This document shows, in pieces, positions 56,050 through 64,000 of a stretch of 64,000 bases of DNA; position 1 is the stretch's first letter; every line of letters begins with the position of its first letter. A program made the translations under genes and the position numbers. Location of the stretch: the NCBI GenBank assembly GCA_022478985.1, contig JAKSZP010009253.1, positions 124,001 to 188,000 on the forward strand, in the 5' to 3' direction. The DNA comes from Massospora cicadina (taxonomy: Eukaryota; Entomophthoromycota; Entomophthoromycetes; Entomophthorales; Entomophthoraceae). The notes beneath the pieces were generated by a model, which saw only the letters and a list, made by a program, of their open reading frames with translations, was not told the origin of the DNA and made no database searches.

Positions 56050-56460
56050 ATTGACATTTATATGGCGAGTTCCAGCCTAGTGTTCTATCTTCATGTCATT
56101 TTGTTGGAGATATAATGACCAACTACCCAACCTTCCAGTAGGATCCTTCAAATTTTGTAGCCATTTGAGGGAGGCATGATCAGCAACCATAGTGAAGGCG
56201 GTTCTATACTAGAAGGGCTGGTAGTATTTCACGGCTAGTAGGACATCTAGGAACTCTTTATCAGTGACGCTGTAGTTGAGTTCAGCCTAAAATAACATAA
56301 TACTGAAATAGGACACTGAGTCATCCAGCAATTTTCATCTAATTGATCCAGGATGGCTCCAACAGCACAATCAGAGGCATCGGTAAACAGAACGGAAGGT
56401 TTGCCATAGTTGGGATGATATAGGATGAGGCATTTTTGGTGCAACATCTTAAAAATTTTT
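56050..56460 (-). pseudogene. Element B1 RNase H remnant
   Basis: The open piece 56447-56247 has 'PSVLFTDASDCAVGAILDQL', with the first acidic residue of RNase H. The DNA for 'DHASLKWLQNL' is seen near 56190-56150 on the minus strand. Confidence 0.82.
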
Positions 56461-56469
56461 AGAACATCC

Positions 56470-57260
56470 CTTTGTTCAGCACCCTAAAAGAAATGTGTGT
56501 TTTTTGCTAGTAGGTGAGCGAGGGGCTCACTGAGCTGAGCGAACTTGGGGGTGAGTTGATGGTAATATACCATCATACCAAGAAAGACCTGGATTTCTCT
56601 CAGGTTTTGTGGGTGTGTCATTTTAAATATGGTTACCACTATATCTTGTAAGGGTTTGCTTCCCCCTTGTGAGATGGCGTTGCCCAAAAATCTAGTTTCT
56701 TCTGGAAGAAAGTGCACCTTGAAGGCTTTAAATTTAATGTTGGACGCACATAGGCGTAGAAAAACTTTCTTAGATAATTAAGGTGCTCATTAAAAGTTTT
56801 ATAGAAAGCGGTGATGTCAACGAGATATATTATTACACAGCTTAGCTTAAGATCTTGCAAGTTATGATCCATTTCTCGCTGGAATGAGGCGGGAGCATTG
56901 CACAACCCTTGGGTAATTAGGTGGGCTAAAATAAGTTTCACTGAAGATGAGAGCACATTTCTCCTGATGGAGGGGAAAGGTCCATTTGCCAGCACCCTCT
57001 AGACAAAACTATTGCAGAAAAGAATTTGGAGCCAGAGATCTGCGCCAGTGCGTCATCAATGCGCAGCATAGGACAACTATCTTTTTTATAAGGTTGTTCA
57101 TTTTTCAGTAGTTCATAACTGCCAGGTTGCCTCCATTTTTCTTTTTGATAAGCAAGAGAGGAGACTCTCAGGGCTTTGGGAAGGTACTAACAACTCAACG
57201 TCTAATAACTGTATAAGCTCCATTCTCATCTATTGCTCTTTACCTTAGATTTACGGTAGT
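56470..57260 (-). pseudogene. Element B1 reverse transcriptase remnant
   Basis: The piece 56995-56639 has 'GLCNAPASFQREMDHNLQDL' and the catalytic box as 'IIYLVDITAFY', so the first aspartate of YLDD is valine. The thumb block 'LNLKPSRCTFFQKKLDFW' follows. The piece 56717-56484 has 'VFLGMMVYYHQL'. Fingers lie upstream to about 57250 in broken frames. Confidence 0.87.
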
Positions 57261-57699
57261 GCTTATATAAGATATAACTAGCATCACCAACATCAATTGT
57301 GTGGCTCCAATCCTTCATGTATCCATAATCAGTGTCAGATGTAGAGGATATATAACTATAGGTATCTAACAGAGTGGGCTTCTTTAAGCTCGTCCGATGT
57401 TAGTTCATATGAGATATGAACTTCTAGTAGAGCACATAACAGTTTATCAGTGGATAGGCCCTTCTCTAACATAGATCCAATACAGTGAACTTTTTTATAT
57501 CATTAATAATAATTAGCATCCCTTCTATCTCCTGGTGTTTCTTAACAATATAGTCCTTCTTAGTAAGATTACTCATCAGAATATTAACGGATTGCTGGTA
57601 GGCAGGATCAAGTACTCCAAGAAGTACTCGGGCTCTGAAGGACTAACTCCGTTAATTCTTGTTAGGTGGAATAAGCAGCTCTGGGGAATTGTAAAGTAA

Positions 57700-58270
57700 T
57701 TTTGGTGTCAATCACCCGTTGTTCCACAGACTTAATTAGTACTTCCTATGAGGCACAAAAAAGAATTTCCTCTGGGGCGTCCACCAACTCAAGCAGCTTT
57801 TAGGTATTGCGCCTGAAGGTTGTGTAGTCAATTGATAGTACAAGTGATGGTTACTCAACCAAGCAGGAGTATTATTTTTTGTTAGGTTTTTTAGAACCAG
57901 AGGAACCTCATAATTGATCAGGGAGAGATGAACCTGTTTCAGGTTGATGATTTCGTTGTATCCAATCATGAATTTAGTACTTATGAGAATATCAAAAGTA
58001 ATATTGTCCAGTCCCTTGTAAGGTCTGATAAGATAAGCTTCTTAATTTAAATGGGGAGGGAAGAGTAAGACCTGATAGCGTGAGTGTTACTTGACCCTGA
58101 TGTTCCAAACTCTTGAGTGCACTCCAAGTCAGGCGCCAGCTTAATCTTTTTGATAAAATTTGATGAGTTAACATTCATCAAGGATCCAGTGTCAAGGATG
58201 GCTATGACCCATACCTTATTAAGGACTACTTTTACCTGGGTATAGTACTACCAAAATTAGGGGTAGAGCT
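57700..58270 (-). pseudogene. Element B1 protease remnant
   Basis: The retropepsin active-site box is intact as 'ILDTGS', with D-T-G-S codons at 58193-58182 (minus), followed by 'NVNSSNFIKKI'. The second block, usually 'xxIIGxDW', corresponds to the region near 57975 but is broken. Stops are present on both sides. Confidence 0.75.
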
Positions 58271-58429
58271 AAAGCCTCCTTAAGAAGGAAAGTAGAAGCA
58301 ATTTTTAAGCAGTTTCAGGGTGATGATCTTAGATGACTGTAGAGTATGAATATGCTGAATAGAGCGAATCAACAAGGCTGAAATGGTCAGCATCACTAGA
58401 AGTGTCAGTAACCTCAAGGCACCCCAGAA

Positions 58430-59600
58430 CTAGGCTGAGATTTGATGTCTTTAAGTATCACGGCACTTTTTACTCCTTCAGGGTTCAGCCAGTTCAATAT
58501 TTCTACCTCCACTGTGGTCTAAGGACATAGTGTCCAACGTCCTCATAACCATCTTCAATTTTTTCATCCAAGAGGTTGTCTATACAAGTCAGAGGAGAGA
58601 TAGGAGGGAAGCTAGAGCCAGATACTTCATATTGTCGTCTATATCCCTTTAACATGCTTTTACTTCGGCTTCTTCCTAAATACAATGGATTCCCTTAGGG
58701 CGAATAACTACCATTTTAGAGGGGTAGAAGTCCTTGCATATTAAATAAGCTTGGGCTTAAGCACTTCATTATCTGTCTTAGGGGTTTCATACTCACTATC
58801 ATGAGTTTATCCGCTTTAAGTCTCACTGAGGGAGAAAGATATAAGGAGTGAGTAGGAACAGGAGGGCCCATAGGGGTCATTGTGGCCTCCTTCAACTGAC
58901 CTGCGGTGTGAAGATCCTCAGTGGTTAAGACTTGGAGGTTCATAACAGCTCCATGATTAGTCTCAGCTTTATGGAAATCCGCAACCTCTAATAAAGCCTC
59001 CTTTATGACCTGAACATTTCAGAAGTGGCGTTTAATAGAGATATTATACCTTGATAGGAAAGGGTGATCTGCCAAGCCGTTCTAATGGCGCCCATGGAGT
59101 CATCCAGAGTTAGTATTTTAGAAATTAACAGCGTATGGGCTAAGTAGAATCAATTGGTGAAGGCGGTAACTGAATCCCCTTTTTCCATGCTGAGGCACAA
59201 AAAGGCCTGTTATCTCTGTGTAAACTCTGCTGGGAGATAAACTCTTCCATAAGCGCTTTTTGATCTCCGCCAAGGTATTAAAAGGTTCCATATGAGTAAC
59301 CATGCCCTTTTGGGCCGGGAGACTCATGCAAGTGAGAATGTGCTTGATTTTTTGATGATCAGTTGTGCCGTCTGTAGCTGATTCATAAAATTATAAAAAC
59401 GATCTGATGCTAACTTCTCCTGGGGTAAAATTATAAATAGAGGTTTAGAGGAATCAAGGTTACTCCCAGTGAGAGAATGAACAGCAGCAGCAACTTGATG
59501 AGAAGCTAGAGAGGGGTGCTGCTCAAGCTTTTTGGGTCACAATAAAGTGTTGGCTAGCTGCTGCTCCAAAGCGTCTAGACTTAGTTCAGCTCTCACAGCG
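58430..59600 (-). pseudogene. Element B1 gag remnant
   Basis: Open pieces at 59327-59118, 58943-58716 and 58685-58503, between the primer-binding site and protease. The first has a helical capsid-like composition. No zinc knuckle is recognised. Assigned by position. Confidence 0.55.
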
Positions 59601-59664
59601 AGTAAAGGGGTTTATTCAGTTTATCAGTCATTATTTTTAGGGAAAAGAGTATGGTGTACAGGTG

Positions 59665-59682
59665 CCCTGTAGTAAAATCTTT
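59665..59682 (-). promoter_or_regulatory. Primer-binding-site-like motif of element B1
   Basis: On the minus strand, directly after the LTR, aaagattttactacaggg aligns column for column with gtggtgctcactacaggg after the A LTR; the last ten positions are nearly identical. Confidence 0.55.
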
Positions 59683-60333
59683 TGTTGGAATCCTGGTACT
59701 ATAGATGCTTGCGGGTGCTTGGGCAAAGAACTTCACAATTTTGGCAGTCTTAGGAGTAATATAATTTTTGACAGCTATTTTAAATTTTATCAGGATCATG
59801 TAAACCACAACTAGATTTATATAGCTTTAAGTGATTTCATAAATAAAACCAGGGTTGCAAAAGAGAACCTTTATTAGATTATTGCCTCTTATTATTTAAG
59901 ATACTCAGAGGCTAATAATGAGATGTGAAGATATTTAAGTTAGGCAGAGGAGACCTCAATTTTCTATATGACGCTTTAGCCTATTAACACTCGCAGGAAG
60001 TTTTTCACCTTGGTAGGGATAGATTTTAGATGTTAAATTAACAGCTGGGATGATGTAATCATGGGGTAGCATTTTAATGTAACACTGCCAAATCCCTTTT
60101 AAAAATATTGTCAGTTTCATTGATTACCATAGTTTCTAAAAGGCGATTAGTTAAATTAAATATTTTCACTCCCCTGAACCTCTTCAAGTTTATAAAATAA
60201 AGCTATTTCCCTTTATAAGTTGACCTGAATTTAAGCTGGCATGAGGGAGAGTTTCAGGGTCAGTTTTTAATTCTCTGGGGTTGAAACAACCTCCTTATCT
60301 CAGAGTGACCTATTTGATGATATATGAGGAACG
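59683..60333 (-). repeat. Element B1 5' LTR, first part (split by K)
   Basis: Begins TGTTGGAATCC and ends at 'gaggaacg' where K is inserted. It resumes at 63293. Confidence 0.85.
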
Positions 60334-61279
60334 TTGGAAAATCACTTTTCTGGCAACTGTGGGCACCACATGTTGGCAGGCCAACCAGTATGAAAACTGG
60401 TCGGCGCTTGCCATTAAGCCTCAGGAAATGGGGCCAGCAACACAAGCTGACCTCTTGTCATGTTACCCGCCCCCATTCGAGGTTTCCCCAGCCTAACCCC
60501 AACCAACAAGTATAAAATAAACTTTCAAATATAGGTAGATTAGGCATAGGGTGATCTTTATTGAAAGGGAAGGGCCAGGTATTTATATGTACAAAATGGC
60601 TACTGCGCCCATTGCCAACCTATTGACTCATCACTGGCCCTTCCAGCCAACCACTCTCTCTCTTCTTCTGCGCTTTCTCTCTACCTGGAGTTTACCCACT
60701 TGCCCCATTCTTCTCAATGACCAAATATTATTTTGGCTCATCCTCAGCATTCAGTCGCTGGTGTGTCATATAGTTATAAAATATAAATAAATATCAAATG
60801 TGGATTCAACCTATGAGATGATTGTTATGCGCCAGAAACCACTTCAGTTGCTTGGTAACTTCGTGATAGCTTGGCTTCTTGTGATAACTCATTTCAAATT
60901 TCATGGTCAATAGTTCAATGGATTGCCTTAATCAGGTAATATTTTGATTATTAAATATTAGGAGGTGGAAACATCCTCATCTGCCTTGAACTTGGAATCC
61001 TTGGCTTCTGCCACCTTAAAACAGGTAATATGATTGAATAATCCATGGCTATTAATTGCCGGTGATTTGTATAATAATTTGCAGCCTACAATTGCCCCTT
61101 CAATACTAACATCCAATCTAGGCGGAATACATGGATTTAGCTTAACCCAATTGGGAGCAGCTACCAAGCATACGTATCAATGCCCACAAAATCCATTCAA
61201 TAAGCCATTCCACTAGGTTTGGCCTATTTCATCCCAAATAATAAATCATTAGAGGATCCATCTGATTAATTTTTATACA
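60334..61279 (-). repeat. Element K LTR1
   Basis: Matches LTR2 in two blocks: 'gtgggcaccaca' to 'ttggctc', and 'atcctcagcattcagtcgct' to 'gattaatttt'. The second LTR has a solo LTR between these blocks. Confidence 0.85.
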
Positions 61280-61290
61280 TTTCCCCTCAC
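61280..61290 (-). promoter_or_regulatory. Polypurine tract of element K
   Basis: gtgaggggaaa on the minus strand, directly before the LTR start TGTATAAAAA. Confidence 0.7.
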
Positions 61291-61424
61291 TTAACCAGAT
61301 GTATTCCTCCCACATTCCAGCCTTGGCGTGTGGACAAGCTTCCAGGGCTTGCCCCTCTCCACCACCAACAAACGCTGGAACCCTCACCCACCCATCAGCT
61401 ACCCAGCACCACCCATCAGAAAGC

Positions 61425-61440
61425 CCTGTTGTGAGTACAA
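61425..61440 (-). promoter_or_regulatory. Primer-binding-site-like motif of element K
   Basis: ttgtactcacaacagg on the minus strand, 1 nt after LTR2. Compare tggtgctcactacagg in A and J: 13 of 16 positions agree. Confidence 0.65.
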
Positions 61441-61441
61441 C

Positions 61442-63287
61442 TGTCAGAAAAATTTCTTTGTGACAACTGTGGGCACCACAGGTTGGCAGGCCAACCAGTA
61501 TGAAGACAGGTCGGCGCTTGCCATCTAGCCTCAACAATGGGGCCAGCACACCAGCTGACCCCTTGGCATGTCACCCGCCCCCATTCGAGAATCCCCAGCC
61601 TAACCCCAAACAACAAGAATAATATAAGATTATAATAAAAGTATGTTAGACAAAGGGAGCTCTTTATTGAAAGGGAAGCGCAAGGTAAATATATGTACTT
61701 AAAGGGCTACTGCGCCCATTGCCAACCTGTTGGCTCATCACTGGACCTTCCAACCAACCACTCTCTCTTCTTCTGCGCTTTCTCTCTACCTGGAAACGAC
61801 CCTCTTGCCCCATCCTTCCCAATGCCCAAATATTAGTTTTGGCTCTTCCTGTCATGTTTACATGACTTTATTGAGGGTACCCACAGCAGGGACAAGGCTG
61901 GGTGGCAGGAGGTCCAGAAGGTGATTCTTCAGGCCCTTCTTGATCTCAAGACACATTGGATCAACGCGGGGTACAGGCTAAGTAAGCCCAGGTTGGTAAA
62001 AATTGAGATGCCTAACGCCCAGCCCCCTTTTTTGGCTCTAGGGCTAAAACAAATGAGTCTTAAACTAAATGATGATGAAACAATTTGATTGGTTGGAGAA
62101 TAGGGTTCAAAACCTGTTCTATTTTACAAAATTGTGAACTTATATCAGGTTAAACTTCAGTTGATTACCTGAGTAAAGTTGATTTCAAGGTATGTGGCCC
62201 TTTCATATGGAAGCGCGCGCCTATTGGTGCACCAAGGCTTGGTACCACTTCTGCCAATCCAAAATTCCCCTGAGTTGGCTTATGTATCTTTGCTCAAGAC
62301 CAACATTTCTCGCTGGTCTTCTTTACCAAATAAACCCCATATTTTTTTTACATTTTGTTTCTATATTCTGAGTTGGGCTCCTGTGCGTGGACCTCTTTGA
62401 GAAGGTCTTGTGACGTTTTAGTAAGTTAAACTTTTTAAAATTATAAAGCTTCAGCTACACCGCTAGTTTTACCAGGTTACCTACAAACCCGGTCACCAGT
62501 GCACTCTACCCTGTACCAAACTCATTTATGAGCTACCCTCTAGCGCACAGACAAGTTTTGAAGCATGCTCAACTATTATTACTTTTACTATGCTCAACAC
62601 CTTCGCCCTAAGTCTCTATAGCTCAAGCCTCTCTGCTGAGCTATATCTTACCATTATGATGACTACTAGTTCCCTTGCGTTAGTCCTGTGCACTAAGCGC
62701 CACCACGCTGGGATTTGGAGAGTTATAAATGCTCTCTGACACATCCTCAGCATTCAGTCGCTGATGAGCCCTATAATTATCAAATATAAATAAGTATCAG
62801 ATATGAATTAAACCTTTGAGTTGATTATTATGTGCCAGAAACCACTTCAGTCGCATATTACTTCATAATAACTTGGCTTCTTGTGATAACTCATTTCAAC
62901 TTGTCATGGTCAATTGTTTAAGGAATTGCTTTACTCAGGCAATATTTGATGTAAACTATTAGGCGCTGGATTATCCTCAGTCGCTTTAAACTCAGAACCC
63001 TCAGCTTCCATCAGATTATAATAGGTAATATGATTTGATTATCACTCAAGTACTAGTTTCCAGTGATCCATATACTAATTTGGGTCCATCAATTGCCCCA
63101 CCAAATCCTAATTTCCAATCTTGGCGGAATACATGGATTTGGCTTAACCCAATTTGGGGAGCAACTACCTAGAAATTACATAAATACCCACAAAATCCAG
63201 TCAATAAACCATTCCACAGGGATTGGCCTATTTTATCCCAAATAACTAAAAATAATTAGAGGAATTTATCTGGTTAATTTTCTGACA
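61442..63287 (-). repeat. Element K LTR2, split by solo LTR X
   Basis: Starts TGTCAGAAAA on plus and ends CTGACA at 63287. The part 61850-62746 is the nested X and its target duplication. Confidence 0.83.
61850..62741. mobile_element. Solo LTR X nested in K
   Basis: An 892-bp segment from TGTCATG to CTGACA, flanked by cttcc (61845-61849) and catcc (62742-62746), one mismatch. The undisturbed site in K LTR1 reads ctcatcctcag. No other copy of X is in the window, so calling it a solo LTR rests on termini and flanks. It has no recognisable gene; some tRNA-like text near 62450-62730 is weak. Confidence 0.7.
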
Positions 63288-63292
63288 GAGCG

Positions 63293-63407
63293 AAAAACCA
63301 TTACTTCAATAAATGAATACACCAAGAATTAGTCACAAATTTTATAATAATTTTTGAATTATTTGACACCGGAACATTCTTATCACTGAACTTCTAATTG
63401 TCTGACA
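63293..63407 (-). repeat. Element B1 5' LTR, second part
   Basis: Resumes at 'aaaaaccattactt' (left LTR 'aaaacccttactt') and ends 'taattgtctgaca' at 63407. Confidence 0.82.
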
Positions 63408-64000
63408 GTGAGTATAGGTCCAAATGAATTGGCCATGCACTTAGTTAACTACTGTCCCCTGATTGACATCAGAGATGGTTTACTCTGAGTTTAAATTTAT
63501 GAATGACCTCATAAGGTCTAGATCAAAGAGCGTTGATCTTGTTCTGTGACCTCCTTGTTGATGGTGATAGAAGAGAATGAGGTCACCTAACTAGAACTGT
63601 TAAGTAGGGTCGACTGACATTAAATTAGGATGTCTCATTTTATTTTTGGTGGCGATAATGCTTTGATTGGCTAGGGCTTGAAGACAGACAATTTCATTGG
63701 ATAAAACCCTCATAGTTAAATCAGATTTATCAGGTATGGAATTTTGAACAGGGTCTGAACTTTACTTGGCTTATAAGGAGCACGCCCTTATAGAGCTTCA
63801 AAGTAAATCTTGATGATTCAATGGCTGTTTATTTCATAAGCAAGCAAGGTGTTGGGTAATAATGGTTCCAGTGAGTAGGTTCAGAGGCGGCCATCTTCCA
63901 CAGGATAGAGATGAGCATTTCTGTTAGCACGTTCCAATTCTCCATAGGTTGAAGGGTGTATAGGGCGGAAACTTTGGTAGTTAAAAGGGAAGTTAATCCT
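63408..64000 (-). pseudogene. Element M: gypsy integrase C-terminal part
   Basis: Minus strand, entering from beyond the right edge. It reads 'GELERANR' (about 63945-63920), matching the integrase glutamate helix, then 'LLAYEINSH' (about 63840) and 'ALANQSIIATKNKMRHPNLM' (about 63690-63630). A GPY/F-type block 'GDLILFYHHQQ' follows (about 63585-63550). Stops are frequent. It is the host of the B1 insertion and more decayed than B1. Confidence 0.65.

Larger units (their letters stand above)
60334..63287 (-). mobile_element. Element K: two LTRs with a 162-bp interior
   Basis: LTR1 (60334-61279, 946 bp) and LTR2 (61442-61849 plus 62747-63287, about 949 bp) match in order. The interior is only 61280-61441. 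It still has a polypurine tract beside LTR1 and a primer-binding-site-like motif beside LTR2, on the minus strand. Flanks gaacg (60329-60333) and gagcg (63288-63292) are a target duplication with one mismatch. It codes for nothing and resembles terminal-repeat-in-miniature (TRIM) elements, though its LTRs are long for that class. Confidence 0.82.
54031..63407 (-). mobile_element. Gypsy element B1, complete with nested K
   Basis: A minus-strand Ty3/gypsy element. The 3' LTR is 54031-54793 and the 5' LTR is 59683-60333 plus 63293-63407. Both are 763-766 bp without nesting and start (plus strand) TGTTGGAATCC. The flanking duplication is gggag (54026-54030) and gtgag (63408-63412), one mismatch. 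The gag, protease, RT, RNase H and integrase order is normal. All genes are broken. It interrupts the 3' part of another gypsy element, M. Confidence 0.88.

Noticed and set aside
63293..64000. A second B element sharing its LTR with B1 (tandem B array)
   Set aside because: The LTR end at 63407 is followed by gtgag, which matches the gggag before 54031 as a target duplication, so 63408 onward is host sequence (element M).

Overview
The window looks like a nuclear segment of a large, repeat-rich eukaryotic genome. It is AT-rich, and I found no intact gene, no rRNA and no bacterial operon structure. Nearly everything recognisable is a decayed retrotransposon: Ty3/gypsy LTR elements, two related LINE families, a tRNA-derived SINE and several solo LTRs. 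The chromodomain Ty3 element (family F) and the general style of the gypsy polyproteins recall fungi, for example a large-genome rust or an early-diverging fungus. Kingdom and species are not established by the sequence.

Names used here are local. A (250-18336, +) is a Ty3/gypsy element with 610-bp LTRs, inserted into an LTR of family B. It carries two full-length LINEs of family L1: one at 745-6006 (+) inside its 5' LTR, one at 11161-16445 (-) downstream of its integrase. A2 (18721-23520, +) is an older relative of A, broken by a solo LTR of family C and by a SINE. E (24440-26720, -) is a gypsy pol remnant. F (28338-36195, -) is a chromodomain Ty3 element with 1.42-kb LTRs; a solo A-type LTR sits between its protease and reverse transcriptase. 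H (36196-43788, +) is a gypsy element whose RNase H is split by J (37470-41309), an LTR element with no reverse transcriptase.

From 45.4 to 52.5 kb lie two divergent copies of L2, a family with an L1-like ORF1 but no visible reverse transcriptase. The minus copy is split by a solo F-type LTR, which is itself split by a solo C-type LTR. B1 (54031-63407, -) is a complete but dead gypsy element inserted in another one (M, running off the right edge). Its 5' LTR holds K, an LTR element with only 162 bp between its LTRs, and K's second LTR holds one more solo LTR (X).

Most of this layering rests on target-site duplications (TSDs) read directly from the sequence, so relative insertion order can be given: B-type LTR, then A, then L1; A2, then C and SINE; H, then J, and separately F, then the A-type solo LTR; L2, then F2, then C2; M, then B1, then K, then X. 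None of the pol genes could work as they stand: reading frames are broken and catalytic residues are lost in A (RT tyrosine, integrase aspartate) and B1 (first RT aspartate). The most interesting items are the ORF1-only L2 family, a reading frame kept open inside the C-type LTRs, the RT-less J and K elements, and a shared primer-binding-site motif in A, J, H, K and B.
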